Assembly: GCA_016872725.1 (NCBI GenBank)
Contig: VGZC01000008.1
Location: 1-64,000, forward strand
Direction of reading: 5' to 3'
Origin: Planctomycetota bacterium
Lineage (GTDB): Bacteria > Planctomycetota > Planctomycetia > Pirellulales > Pirellulaceae
DNA length: 64,000 nucleotides
Shown: positions 33,237 to 42,198 of the stretch, piece by piece
Layout of the letters: each line of letters starts with the position of its first letter
Position numbering within the stretch: the first letter of the stretch is position 1
The notes under the pieces: generated by a model
What the model was told of the DNA's origin: nothing
What the model saw: only the letters and a program-made list of their open reading frames with translations
Database searches by the model: none
Translations under genes and position numbers: made by a program

Positions 33237-34697
33237 ATGAGCGGTGCAAGCGATTTTGGACTCATCGGCCTCGCCGTGATGGGGGAAAACCTCGCGCTCA
33301 ACGTCGAGAGCCGCGGGTACCGGGTCGCCGTTTACAATCGCACGGTCGACAAGGTCGACCAGTTCATCGCGGGGCGCGGTGCCGGAAGACAGTTCGTCGG
33401 GTGCCGCTCCATCGAGGAACTGGTCCGGGCGCTCGCGCCGCCGCGGAAGGTCATGATGCTCGTGAAGGCGGGCCCGGCCGTCGACGAACTCATCGAACAG
33501 CTCGTCCCCCTGCTCTCCCCCGGCGATCTGATCATCGACGGCGGCAACACGCACTTTCAGGACACGGAGCGGCGCACGCGGTCGGTCGAGAGTCGAGGCC
33601 TCTTGTATGTGGGGACCGGTGTATCGGGAGGCGAGGAGGGCGCGCTCAGGGGACCAAGCCTCATGCCCGGCGGGAGTCCCGACGCGTGGCCCGTGGTTCG
33701 TCCGATATTCCAGGCGATCGCGGCGAAGGTCGGTCCGAATCGCGACATTCCGTGCTGCGAATGGGTCGGACCGCGCGGCGCCGGGCACTATGTGAAGATG
33801 GTCCATAACGGAATCGAATACGGCGACATGCAATTGATCTGCGAGGCCTACCTCGTACTCAAGGAAGTGCTCGGACTGACGAACGACGCGCTATACGACG
33901 TCTTCGATCATTGGAATCGAGGCGAGCTCGAAAGCTACCTGATCGAGATCACGCGCGACATCTTCAGCGTCAAGGACCCGCTCGGCGACGGGTATCTTGT
34001 CGATTCCGTGCGGGACACGGCCGGGGCGAAGGGTACGGGGAAATGGATGAGTCAGCTTGCCCTTGACCTGGGCGTTCCCAGCACGCTCGTGACGACGGCC
34101 GTGTACGCGAGGTGCCTTTCGGCCATGAAGGAGGCGAGGCGCCGCGCGTCGGGGATCCTGCGGGGACCGAGCGGCGCGGAGCGGCTATCGGTGGCCGAGG
34201 GGGATCGCGCCACGTGGATCGAAGCGGTCCGCGAAGCGCTCTACGCATCCAAGATCTGCAGCTACGCGCAGGGATTTGTGCAACTGCGCGAAGCGGCCCG
34301 TGAATACGACTGGACGCTCGACTTCGGCCAGATCGCCTTGCTCTGGCGGGGCGGCTGCATCATCCGCGCCCAGTTCCTCGACCGGATTCGCGACGCGTTC
34401 GCCGCGGACGGCGAGCTCGAAAACCTCCTGCTGGCCCCCTATTTCCGCGCCGCCCTGCATCGCGGACAGGCCGCATGGCGGCTCGTGGTGGTCGCCGCGA
34501 CCGAGCGGGGCCTGCCGGTGCCCGCGTTCGGGTCGGCGCTCGCCTACTTCGACGGTTATCGCCGCGAATTCCTGCCCGCGAACCTGCTGCAGGCGCAGCG
34601 CGATTATTTTGGGGCGCACACATACGAGCGGCTCGACCGGCCGGGTACCTTCCATACCGATTGGCTCGCGGCGCGGCGTCCTCCGCGCGGAGCGTAG
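33237..34697 (+). CDS. gnd: 6-phosphogluconate dehydrogenase, decarboxylating
   Basis: Converts 6-phosphogluconate to ribulose 5-phosphate with NADP+ in the oxidative pentose phosphate pathway. At 486 residues it is the normal dimeric form. Visible motifs are the N-terminal Rossmann GLIGLAVMGENLALN, IIDGGNTHFQDTERR, substrate-binding GTGVSGGEEGALRGPSLMPGG, the catalytic-Lys segment GAGHYVKMVHNGIEYGDMQ, and KGTGKWMSQLALDLGVP. It is the first gene of a four-gene operon and ends 12 bp before zwf, the enzyme two steps earlier in the same pathway. Confidence 0.97.
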   Translation: MSGASDFGLIGLAVMGENLALNVESRGYRVAVYNRTVDKVDQFIAGRGAGRQFVGCRSIEELVRALAPPRKVMMLVKAGPAVDELIEQLVPLLSPGDLIIDGGNTHFQDTERRTRSVESRGLLYVGTGVSGGEEGALRGPSLMPGGSPDAWPVVRPIFQAIAAKVGPNRDIPCCEWVGPRGAGHYVKMVHNGIEYGDMQLICEAYLVLKEVLGLTNDALYDVFDHWNRGELESYLIEITRDIFSVKDPLGDGYLVDSVRDTAGAKGTGKWMSQLALDLGVPSTLVTTAVYARCLSAMKEARRRASGILRGPSGAERLSVAEGDRATWIEAVREALYASKICSYAQGFVQLREAAREYDWTLDFGQIALLWRGGCIIRAQFLDRIRDAFAADGELENLLLAPYFRAALHRGQAAWRLVVVAATERGLPVPAFGSALAYFDGYRREFLPANLLQAQRDYFGAHTYERLDRPGTFHTDWLAARRPPRGA

Positions 34698-34709
34698 GCT
34701 GCGGACGCG

Positions 34710-36164
34710 ATGGCGCATACGATCGTGATTCTGGGCGCGTCGGGAGACCTGACGAGCCGCAAGTTGATTCCGGCCCTGTTTTCGCTTTTCCGGAAGAACC
34801 GCCTTCCGCCCCAGACTCGGATCGTCGGCTTTTCGCGGAGCGAACTGACCGACGAGGCCTGGCGCGCGGCGCTCGCCGCGTCGACTCGGGCGCATGGGGA
34901 CCACGGATGGGACGAAGCGGCCTTCGCGGCGTTCGCGTCGAGCGTCCATTACCAGCGCGGCGATATCCAAGACGCCGATGCGTTCGCGTCGCTGGGCCGA
35001 CGGCTCGATGCGCTCGAAGGGGCCGACCCGGCGACCCGCGTCTACTACCTCGCAACCCTCCCCGCGCTCTACCCGACGGCCGTCCGCCAATTGGGTTCCG
35101 CGGGACTCGCAAACCGAGATCGAGGCGATCGGAGGACCGTCGTCGAGAAGCCGTTCGGAAGCGATCTCGCGTCCGCCCGCGCCCTCAACGCCGAACTCCA
35201 CCAGGTCTTTCCCGAACGCGACATCTACCGCATCGATCATTATCTCGGCAAGGAGACGGTGCAGAATCTGCTCGTGCTGCGGTTCGCGAACAGCATCTTC
35301 GAGCCGATCTGGAACCGCAACTACGTCGACCATGTGCAGATCACGGTGGCGGAAGAGGTGGATGTGGGTCGTCGAGGCGCGTTCTATGACGGTTCGGGCG
35401 TTCTGCGCGACATGTTCCAAAACCACCTTCTCCAGTTACTCATGGTGACGGCCATGGAGGCGCCCGTCCGGTTCGACGCCGACCTGGTGCGCGATGAGAA
35501 GGTGAAGGTGCTGCGGTCGATCCGCGGGATGCGCGGCGCGGACTTCGCCACCGATACGATCCGCGCCCAGTACGACGGCTTTGCGCGGACTTCCGGCGTC
35601 GCGGACGGAAGTCGGACCGCGACGTTCGCCGCCGTCAAACTGCGGATCGACAACTGGCGGTGGAAGGACGTTCCGTTCTACCTGCGGTCCGGGAAGGCCA
35701 TGTCCTGCCGCACGACGCAGATCGTCATCCAGTTCCGCGAGCCGCCCCACATGATGTTCCGCGTACCCGCGTCGGGCCATTGGGAATCGAACCGTCTGGT
35801 CATTCAGGTCCAGCCCGCCGAGGGACTCCAGTTGCATTTCCAGTCCAAGACGCCCGACGCGAACATGAACCTGCGCAACGCGACGTTGGACTTCCGGTTC
35901 CGAAGCGGCGCGGAGTCGGAAATGCCGGACGCCTACCAGCGATTGCTTGTGGATCTTCTCGCGGGAGACGCGAGTTTGTTCGCGCGGAGCGATGAAGTGG
36001 AACGCGCTTGGGAGATCATCGATCCGATCCTGGCGGCGTGGCAGAGCCCGGCGGCTCCGCCGCTCGAATCGTATCCGGTCGGCGCGTGGGGGCCCGCGAG
36101 TTCCGAACAATGGATGGCGGACCAGGGGCGACATTGGTTCGATGTTTGTCCCGTCCTCCACTGA
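34710..36164 (+). CDS. zwf: Glucose-6-phosphate 1-dehydrogenase
   Basis: Oxidises glucose 6-phosphate to 6-phosphogluconolactone, making NADPH. The 484-residue protein has the nucleotide motif GASGDLTSRKL, EKPFGSDLASAR, the active-site RIDHYLGKETVQNLL with its catalytic His, and FYLRSGKAM in the C-terminal domain. It sits between gnd and dus with gaps of 12 and 14 bp. The lactonase (pgl) is not in the operon. Confidence 0.97.
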   Translation: MAHTIVILGASGDLTSRKLIPALFSLFRKNRLPPQTRIVGFSRSELTDEAWRAALAASTRAHGDHGWDEAAFAAFASSVHYQRGDIQDADAFASLGRRLDALEGADPATRVYYLATLPALYPTAVRQLGSAGLANRDRGDRRTVVEKPFGSDLASARALNAELHQVFPERDIYRIDHYLGKETVQNLLVLRFANSIFEPIWNRNYVDHVQITVAEEVDVGRRGAFYDGSGVLRDMFQNHLLQLLMVTAMEAPVRFDADLVRDEKVKVLRSIRGMRGADFATDTIRAQYDGFARTSGVADGSRTATFAAVKLRIDNWRWKDVPFYLRSGKAMSCRTTQIVIQFREPPHMMFRVPASGHWESNRLVIQVQPAEGLQLHFQSKTPDANMNLRNATLDFRFRSGAESEMPDAYQRLLVDLLAGDASLFARSDEVERAWEIIDPILAAWQSPAAPPLESYPVGAWGPASSEQWMADQGRHWFDVCPVLH

Positions 36165-36178
36165 ACGGCGCTCGGGCC

Positions 36179-37270
36179 ATGGCATTCGACGCGGAACGCG
36201 CCGCACATCCCATTCCGACCCGCCTCCGGTTCGACGGGCTCACGATCGGATTCCCCGTCGTGCAGGCGGCCTTGTCGGGATACAGCGATTGGCCGATGCG
36301 CGCCGTGGCTCGGGCGCACGGCGCCGACTACGCGGTCTGTGAAGTCATGCTCGACCAGTTCCTGATCGCCCTTCGGAACCGAAGGAAGACACGCCATTTC
36401 CTCCACATCGGTCCGGACGAACATCCGGTCGGCGGGCAGTTGATGGGCTCAGAACCCGATCAGTTCGCGCACGGCGCGCGGAGGCTGGTCGACGCGGGGT
36501 TCGACGTGATCGACATCAACTTCGGTTGCCCGGTCCGCAAGGTGCTCGGAAGGTGTCGCGGCGGATTTCATTTGAGCCAACCCGTCACGGCGCTCGAAAT
36601 CATCCGTCGCACGCGCGACGCGGTACCCGCCGCGATCCCCGTGACGCTCAAGATGCGCCGAGGGATCGATGATTCGCAGTCGAGCCGCGACCGTTTCTTT
36701 ACGATCCTCGATGGTGCGTTCGCCGAGGGTGTCGCGGCCGTGACCGTGCACCCGCGGACCGTCGAGCAGGGATATGCCGGGCCGAGTCGCTGGGATTTCC
36801 TCCGCGACGTGAAACGGCACGTCGGCGCGCGCGTGATCCTCGGCAGCGGCGATCTTTTCTCGGCCCGCGATTGCATCGACATGATGACGCGGACCGGCGT
36901 GGACGGCGTAACGGCGGCGCGCGGCGCGATCGGTAACCCGTGGATATTCCGTCAGGCGCGCGAACTCGCCGCCGACCGCCCGCTTCCGCCTCCTCCCACC
37001 GTGCGCGAACAACGCGACGTCCTTCGCGCGCATGTCGAGCTCGCCGTGATGCTCCACGGGCCCGATCGGGCCATCGTCTCGATGCGCAAGTCGCTCGCGC
37101 GCTACGCCGCCTCCCATCCGGAATACCTCGACGTCCGATCGGAGCTCGTGCGGGTCGGAACGCTCGACGATTTGGAATCGGTCATCGACCGCTGGTACGC
37201 CCGGGATCGAGCGGGACGATATCCCGAACCGGTCGAGCGGCGCGGGGAACGCGAGGCGCGCGATGGATGA
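36179..37270 (+). CDS. tRNA-dihydrouridine synthase
   Basis: A flavoenzyme that reduces uridines in the tRNA D-loop. The 363-residue protein starts at 36179, 14 bp after zwf. Dus motifs are VVQAALSGYSDWPMR, the catalytic-Cys block DINFGCPVRKVLGRCRGG, VTLKMRRGID, AVTVHPRTVEQGYAG, VILGSGDLFSARD, and GVTAARGAIGNPWIFRQ. It is a paralogue of the Dus at 42199-43326. It overlaps queG by 8 bp, another tRNA-modifying enzyme, so translation is probably coupled. Its NADPH could come from the two genes before it, an attractive but unproven link. Confidence 0.93.
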   Translation: MAFDAERAAHPIPTRLRFDGLTIGFPVVQAALSGYSDWPMRAVARAHGADYAVCEVMLDQFLIALRNRRKTRHFLHIGPDEHPVGGQLMGSEPDQFAHGARRLVDAGFDVIDINFGCPVRKVLGRCRGGFHLSQPVTALEIIRRTRDAVPAAIPVTLKMRRGIDDSQSSRDRFFTILDGAFAEGVAAVTVHPRTVEQGYAGPSRWDFLRDVKRHVGARVILGSGDLFSARDCIDMMTRTGVDGVTAARGAIGNPWIFRQARELAADRPLPPPPTVREQRDVLRAHVELAVMLHGPDRAIVSMRKSLARYAASHPEYLDVRSELVRVGTLDDLESVIDRWYARDRAGRYPEPVERRGEREARDG

Positions 37271-38522
37271 CACGCGCGGCGCGGCAGGCGGACCCGACGC
37301 GTTCGGACCGGACATCGAACGGTTGACCGCGTGGATCAAGGGCGAGGCGATTCGGATCGGCTTCTCCGAAGCGGGTTGCTGCGCGGCGCGCGCTTCGGAA
37401 TGGTGGGAGCCGTTTGTCGACTGGCTTCGCGCGGGGTACGCGGGCGACATGCGATATCTCGACGATCGGCGCGATGCGTACCGCCATCCTCGGTCGGTGC
37501 TGGATGGAGTCCGGTCGATCGTGGTCGTGACGATGGACTATCGGACCGACGACCCCGCCTCGACGCCGATCGGCGCGGGGCGCGTGTCCCGATACGCGTG
37601 GGGTTCCGCCGACTATCACGATGTCATGCGCGACCGACTGAAGCGGCTCGCGTCCGCCATCAAAGGCGTTCGGCCCCGCGCGCGCGTCCGCGCGGTCGTC
37701 GATTCGGCGCCGATCTTCGAACGCGAGCTCGCGCGGAACGCCGGATTGGGTTGGATCGGAAAGAATACGCTGCTCATCCGTCCTCGGCGAGGCAGTTGGT
37801 GCTTCCTCGGCACGCTCCTGCTCGATTTGGAACTCGCGCCCGACCGACCATTCACCGCCGACCATTGCGGAACGTGCCGCGCGTGCCTTGACGCGTGCCC
37901 GACCCGGGCATTCGTCGCGCCGCATCGGCTCGACGCCACCCGATGCATCAGCTACCTGACAATCGAACAACGCGGGGATATCCCGCGTCCCTTGCGCGCG
38001 CAACTCGGCGACTGGGTCTTTGGATGCGATGTGTGCCAGGAGGTCTGTCCGTGGAATCGCCGGTCGCCCCGCGCGTCCGAGGCCTCGATGGAGCCCCAGA
38101 CCGATCGCAACCCGATCGACCTGCCGACCCTGTTCCAGGAATCGACCGACCGGCTCAGAACCCGGTTCCGCAAGACGGCCCTGTGGCGGGCGGGGCGCTC
38201 AGGCCTCCTTCGGAACGCCGCGATTGCGCTGGGGAATCAGCTCCGAAGCGCCGGAGCCGTGGCCGCGTCGAACGCCGTTCCAAGTCGCCCGGCCGAACCG
38301 TGCGATCGGCTCCCCGCGGCGACGGGGACCACGACCTCGGATCCCGATCCCCGCCGTCTCGATCAGTGCGTCGACGCGCTCGCGCGCGGACTCGTCGATG
38401 AGGAACGGCTCGTGCGGACGGCATGCGCCTGGGCGCTCGGCCGGGATTCCGACGTCGAGTCGCGTGAATCGAACGAGACGGACCGAGGTCAGGTCGAGGG
38501 ACCCGCGGCCGGCGCCGAGTAG
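37263..38522 (+). CDS. queG: Epoxyqueuosine reductase
   Basis: Carries out the last step of queuosine synthesis in tRNA, using cobalamin and two 4Fe-4S clusters. The 419-residue protein has RYLDDRRDAYRHPRSVLDGVRSIVV, a central DSAPIFERELARNAGLGWIGKNTLLI, and eight ferredoxin-type cysteines in CGTCRACLDACPT and CDVCQEVCPWN. The C-terminal part (LWRAGRSGLLRNAAIALGN, LVRTACAWALG) is the HEAT-like tRNA-binding region. It overlaps dus by 8 bp at its start and a convergent small gene by 34 bp at its end. The insert between the two HEAT segments is Pro/Ala/Thr-rich. Confidence 0.95.
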   Translation: MDDTRGAAGGPDAFGPDIERLTAWIKGEAIRIGFSEAGCCAARASEWWEPFVDWLRAGYAGDMRYLDDRRDAYRHPRSVLDGVRSIVVVTMDYRTDDPASTPIGAGRVSRYAWGSADYHDVMRDRLKRLASAIKGVRPRARVRAVVDSAPIFERELARNAGLGWIGKNTLLIRPRRGSWCFLGTLLLDLELAPDRPFTADHCGTCRACLDACPTRAFVAPHRLDATRCISYLTIEQRGDIPRPLRAQLGDWVFGCDVCQEVCPWNRRSPRASEASMEPQTDRNPIDLPTLFQESTDRLRTRFRKTALWRAGRSGLLRNAAIALGNQLRSAGAVAASNAVPSRPAEPCDRLPAATGTTTSDPDPRRLDQCVDALARGLVDEERLVRTACAWALGRDSDVESRESNETDRGQVEGPAAGAE

Positions 38523-38842
38523 TAGGGGTTGACGATCAACCGCGGCGCGGGGGGAGCGGTCGTCCGCGGCGCGCTTCGACGGACCTGGGGCCGCTTGGAT
38601 GCGTAGGCGTCGGGGCTGTCTCCGTAAGGACGCCGTACGACGCCGCTGTAATACACAGGCGGATGCACGGCGAAATAGGGAGGCGTCGGCACATTGCCGA
38701 CGCGCAGCGGAAGTCGGCTCGCATGCGATGAAGCGAGGTAGGGGCCGATGCGGCACGCATCGCACGCGGCGCTCGCCGACGATGCGATCCCCAGACCCGC
38801 CAACGCGAACAGCGCGGCGCTCAAAACAATACGGCGTGACAT
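38489..38842 (-). CDS. Small exported protein of planctomycete type
   Basis: A 117-residue protein with a signal peptide (RRIVLSAALFALAGLGIASSASA) and a short mature chain rich in Tyr, Pro and Arg (PPYFAVHPPVYYSGVVRRPYGDSPDAYASK). The Tyr-Tyr-Ser/Arg-Pro-Tyr-Gly pattern recalls small exported planctomycete proteins of unknown function. Two cysteines (CDAC) follow the cleavage site. Its 3' end overlaps the convergent queG by 34 bp. The 53-bp repeats lie 150 bp upstream of its start. Confidence 0.65.
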   Translation of the reverse strand: MSRRIVLSAALFALAGLGIASSASAACDACRIGPYLASSHASRLPLRVGNVPTPPYFAVHPPVYYSGVVRRPYGDSPDAYASKRPQVRRSAPRTTAPPAPRLIVNPYYSAPAAGPST

Positions 38843-38993
38843 GGCGGCGAAGCCTTTCGTGACGTGACGGTCCTCGCGCGGGAACTCGATGCGAGGCGTG
38901 CGAGGACACGAGATTCCCCCCGACGTTCCACGGTAATTCGCCGTCCGCGAACACGCAAGTTCGCACCTTATCGCACCGGACGACGGGGACCGT

Positions 38994-39149
38994 CCCACGT
39001 AGGGCGATTGTCCCCAATCGCCCTCTTCCGGCTCCCAAACGAGATTCCCACGTAGGGTGATTGTCCCCAATCGCCCTCTTCCGGCTCCCAAACGAGATTC
39101 CCACGTAGGGCGATTGTCCCCAATCGCCCTCTTCCGGCGCCCAACGAAG
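38994..39149. repeat. Tandem array of 53-bp units, each with a perfect palindrome
   Basis: There are 2.9 head-to-tail copies (38994-39046, 39047-39099, 39100-39149), nearly identical. Each contains AGGGCGATTG-TCCC-CAATCGCCCT, a perfect 10-bp stem with a 4-nt loop (the second unit has one change in the left arm). The array fills most of the 362-bp gap between the SecA-like gene, which ends at 39205 on the minus strand, and the small exported gene. It could terminate the SecA-like transcript or bind a protein. There are no spacers, so it is not CRISPR. Nothing else is seen in the gap. Confidence 0.9.
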
Positions 39150-39204
39150 AGGTCTTGCACCCGCCCGGCCGCGGCCGGACGTGTCGCTTTGGCGCGATTA
39201 CCGA

Positions 39205-41151
39205 TCACGCCGGAGCGTCGAGATAGGGATCGAGCCCCATTTGCTCGTGCGCCCGCGCGCGTTCCTGTTCGTGCTCCATCAGCCAGAGACGCTCGGTCGC
39301 GTGACGCCGTTCGATGCGGGATTGAGCTCGACGGAACCAGCGGATGGCCCGCTCGGCCGATTGCCGGCCGAGCGACTTTCGGATTCGCGCGGCGCGGCGC
39401 GCTCCGAAAGCCGTTTCGAGGATCTCGTCGTCGCTCGCCGCGAATTGTCGGTAGGAACCCGGCTCCCCTTGCCTTCCGCAGCGTCCGATGAGCTGGTGAT
39501 CGATGCGGCGCGATTCGTGGAACTCGGTCGCGATGACGTGAAGACCGCCCCTTCGCAGAACGGCGTCGTCGACGAGGATATCGGTGCCTCGCCCCGCCAT
39601 GTTCGTGGCGACCGTAACCTGATCGGCTTGCCCCGCGCGGGCGACGATCGCGGCTTCCTCGGCGGGACGCCGCGCGTTGAGCACGCGGTGTGGGACACCC
39701 GCCTCGCGCAGCCGCTCGGAAAGCCGCTCGGATTGGCCGACCGATCGCGTGCCGATCAACACGGAACGACCCGATTCGAGCATCGCGCGCGTTTCGGCGA
39801 CGACCGCCGTCCACTTCGTTTCTTCATTGGCGACACAGACGGGCACGAGCCGCGCGCGGCGCGTGCCGCGATGCGTCGGAATCACGGCGACCCGCAGCCG
39901 GTAGACACGTCGCAGCTCCCTCCGCGCACCGCCTGTCGTGCCGGTCATCCCGGCGAGCCGCGCGTAGCGGCGGAAATAGTCCTGGATCGTGATCCGCGCG
40001 GCGTCCCGATGCGTCGGAGTGATCGGCAGGCCCTCCTTCGCCTCGATCGCCTGATGAAGTCCGTCTCTCCATTTTCGCCCTTCCGAGACCCGCCCGGTCG
40101 CCTCGTCGACCAGCACCGCCTCGTCGCCCCGAACCAGGTAGTGCCGGTTCCTCGAATAATCCTCACGAGCGCTTAGGGCGCGTTCCACCGCGCCGATCAA
40201 TTCGATGGCGTCGAACCGCGCCAGGCCTTCCGGACGCGGCGCCGCGCGGAGCCGTTGGCGGCCGGACGTGGTGAGCACCTGGCGGCCGCTCGATCCTCCG
40301 CCGCTCGACGACGCCGTCCAGTCGATGTCGGGCGTGAGCCGCGACGCGACGTCGGCCGCCCACGTGAAGAGCGCCGCGTCGTGGTTGCCTTCGCCGCGAG
40401 CCGAGCTGACGACAAGCGGCGTGCGGGCTTCGTCCAGCAAGATATGATCGGCCTCGTCGACCAGCGCGAAATGGTGGCCGCGCTGGAGTGATTCGCGCGA
40501 TTCCGCCATCCGATGACCGATCATGCGGGCGAGCATCGACGGACGCGCGCAGGACGCGTCGCGCATCGCCATGCGGTCGCGGAGGAAGTCGAAACCGAAC
40601 TCCTTGGCCGTTCCGTACGTGACGTCGCAACCGTACGCGCGTCGCCGCTGGTCTCGAGGAGTCGATTGCTCGACGACGCCGACCGTCATCCCGAGGAACT
40701 CGAAGACGGGCCGCATCCATTCCGCGTCGCGCGCGGCGAGGTAATCGTTGGCGGTCGCCATGTGGACCCCGTCACCGGTCAACGCCATGAGATATGCGAC
40801 CAAGGTCGCGGTGAGCGTCTTGCCTTCACCAGTCCGCATCTCCGCGACGCATCCCCGCTGCATGGCGATCGCGCCGAGAACCTGCACGTCGTAGTGGAAC
40901 AGGCCGAGCGTGCGGCGGGCGCTTTCGCGCACGAGCGCGTACGATTCCGGCAGAAGGCTCGACGCGCGCTCGCCGCTCCGCGCGCGGTACCGCAGCGCAC
41001 TTGCCGCTTGACTCAGACCCGCATCGTCGCGCTTCCGAAAATGGTCACCCCATCGGTGCACGCGGGCGAGTTGGCGGTGGTCCGACGAAGCGAACGACCA
41101 GACGATTCGGGCGAGGTTCGCGGATCGTCGGAATCGATCGGAGAAAAGCAC
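39205..41151 (-). CDS. Short SecA-like translocase ATPase
   Basis: A 648-residue SecA homologue; the canonical length is 800-950. The motor is intact in outline: Walker A MRTGEGKTLTA, ANDYLAARDAEWM, VTYGTAKEFGFDFLRD, and Walker B DEADHILLDEARTPL, where the usual DEVDSILIDEARTPL has Ala and His. A preprotein cross-linking domain follows, then MTGTTGGARRELRRVY, VTVATNMAGRGTDI, and GGLHVIATEFHESRRIDHQLIGRCGRQGEPG. After this the chain ends within about 75 Arg/Glu-rich residues, so the helical wing and scaffold domains and the C-terminal zinc-finger tail are missing or reduced. The start is a GTG at 41151. It is probably an accessory SecA rather than the housekeeping one. Confidence 0.85.
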   Translation of the reverse strand: MLFSDRFRRSANLARIVWSFASSDHRQLARVHRWGDHFRKRDDAGLSQAASALRYRARSGERASSLLPESYALVRESARRTLGLFHYDVQVLGAIAMQRGCVAEMRTGEGKTLTATLVAYLMALTGDGVHMATANDYLAARDAEWMRPVFEFLGMTVGVVEQSTPRDQRRRAYGCDVTYGTAKEFGFDFLRDRMAMRDASCARPSMLARMIGHRMAESRESLQRGHHFALVDEADHILLDEARTPLVVSSARGEGNHDAALFTWAADVASRLTPDIDWTASSSGGGSSGRQVLTTSGRQRLRAAPRPEGLARFDAIELIGAVERALSAREDYSRNRHYLVRGDEAVLVDEATGRVSEGRKWRDGLHQAIEAKEGLPITPTHRDAARITIQDYFRRYARLAGMTGTTGGARRELRRVYRLRVAVIPTHRGTRRARLVPVCVANEETKWTAVVAETRAMLESGRSVLIGTRSVGQSERLSERLREAGVPHRVLNARRPAEEAAIVARAGQADQVTVATNMAGRGTDILVDDAVLRRGGLHVIATEFHESRRIDHQLIGRCGRQGEPGSYRQFAASDDEILETAFGARRAARIRKSLGRQSAERAIRWFRRAQSRIERRHATERLWLMEHEQERARAHEQMGLDPYLDAPA

Positions 41152-41189
41152 GTGCGGAAAACCCGGCCGAGTGGGGACACTGCGGAGTG

Positions 41190-41756
41190 TCAGCGCGATT
41201 TCCAGCCTTCGTGGTCGCCCGATTCGCGTCGGATCGACGGGCCTCGGCGATGCGTGGGAGACACGGGCTCCAAGGGGCCAGAATATCCGTCGTACGACGC
41301 GGGAACGACGGCCGATGGGGGCACACCCGCATCGGCATCGCGGACGGCCGGAGTCGGCGCCAGAATCGAGTACCCATTGGACACGTTGGGCCGTGAGGGA
41401 CCCTGCGACGGTAAGGGCTGCGGCGCCGACCAGACGAGGTCCGATTCCGGCTCGCCACCGTTATGTTCCGCACTTCCGGCGAATCGGTCGGCATCCGACG
41501 CTCCAAGACCTACACCGCTCCGCGCGCCGCGCGGCGGAGCACCCGTCGCCGGCGCGCCCATTGGAGCCGCTCCGGCCGCCGGCTCGCCGCTCGCCGGCGG
41601 CTGATAGTACGGATCGGGTGTCCCAAAACTACCGGTTCCCGGCGGAGGAATCCGAGTGGGACCATACGGGATCAGCGGCTTGAACGCCGGCATCGGAGCG
41701 TGGCATCCCGCGATGGTTCCCAGCAAAACGAACACCATGAAGATTCGCCGCGTCAT
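41190..41756 (-). CDS. Small Pro/Gly-rich lipoprotein
   Basis: A 188-residue exported lipoprotein. The start at 41756 gives TRRIFMVFVLLGTIAGC, a short signal with lipobox IAGC. The rest is low complexity: Pro-, Gly- and Ala-rich (PLIPYGPTRIPPPGTGSFG, PASGEPAAGAAPMGAP) with no fold I can name. It is of the kind common in planctomycetes, often beside surface-protein or translocation genes. It ends 38 bp before the SecA-like gene on the same strand and may be co-transcribed with it. Confidence 0.6.
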   Translation of the reverse strand: MTRRIFMVFVLLGTIAGCHAPMPAFKPLIPYGPTRIPPPGTGSFGTPDPYYQPPASGEPAAGAAPMGAPATGAPPRGARSGVGLGASDADRFAGSAEHNGGEPESDLVWSAPQPLPSQGPSRPNVSNGYSILAPTPAVRDADAGVPPSAVVPASYDGYSGPLEPVSPTHRRGPSIRRESGDHEGWKSR

Positions 41757-42037
41757 TTCCGATTCCCGACGGCAAGGAGGCCTGCCGATCGCCCTCGCGA
41801 TTTCGGCGCTATCCGGTTCGCTCGGCCTTGCGGACAACGGCGCGTACAGTACTCGCAATCCGCCGACCATCCAAGGCCGAATTTCGCAATCCGCAGGTCG
41901 TCCCGGAGCGGTAGGGTGGATTGGCCTGAATCGGTGTTGTCGACCACGAATCGCTCGAATTGCACGAATCGGACGAGGAACATGCGGACCTCGCATGGCC
42001 GCAAATGGCCTGGCCAGAATCTGGTTTGCCCATACCG

Positions 42038-42167
42038 GCCATTCCGCGCAGTTACCGCATTCCGCGTCCGCGAGTGACCTGGCCAAAATTGAATTCTTGC
42101 CAAGTTAGCCATTCCGCGCAGTCGCCGCATTCCGCGTCCGCGAGTGACCTGGCCAAGATTGAATTTT
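42038..42167. repeat. Tandem repeat of about 70 bp in an intergenic gap
   Basis: Two close copies (42038-42107 and 42108-42167) share gccattccgcgcagt, ccgcattccgcgtccgcg and agtgacctggccaa(a/g)attgaatt. A degenerate third trace (cctggccagaatctggtttgccc) lies just before, at about 42009. The array occupies the middle of a 442-bp gap (41757-42198) upstream of the lipoprotein gene and downstream of the Dus gene, both on the minus strand. No gene is supported in the gap. Confidence 0.8.
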
Positions 42168-42198
42168 CCGTTGGCGGCACGATGCGATCGGACCGAAG

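Noticed and set aside
38994-39149. Possible CRISPR array
   Set aside because: The units are contiguous without unique spacers and no cas gene is present.
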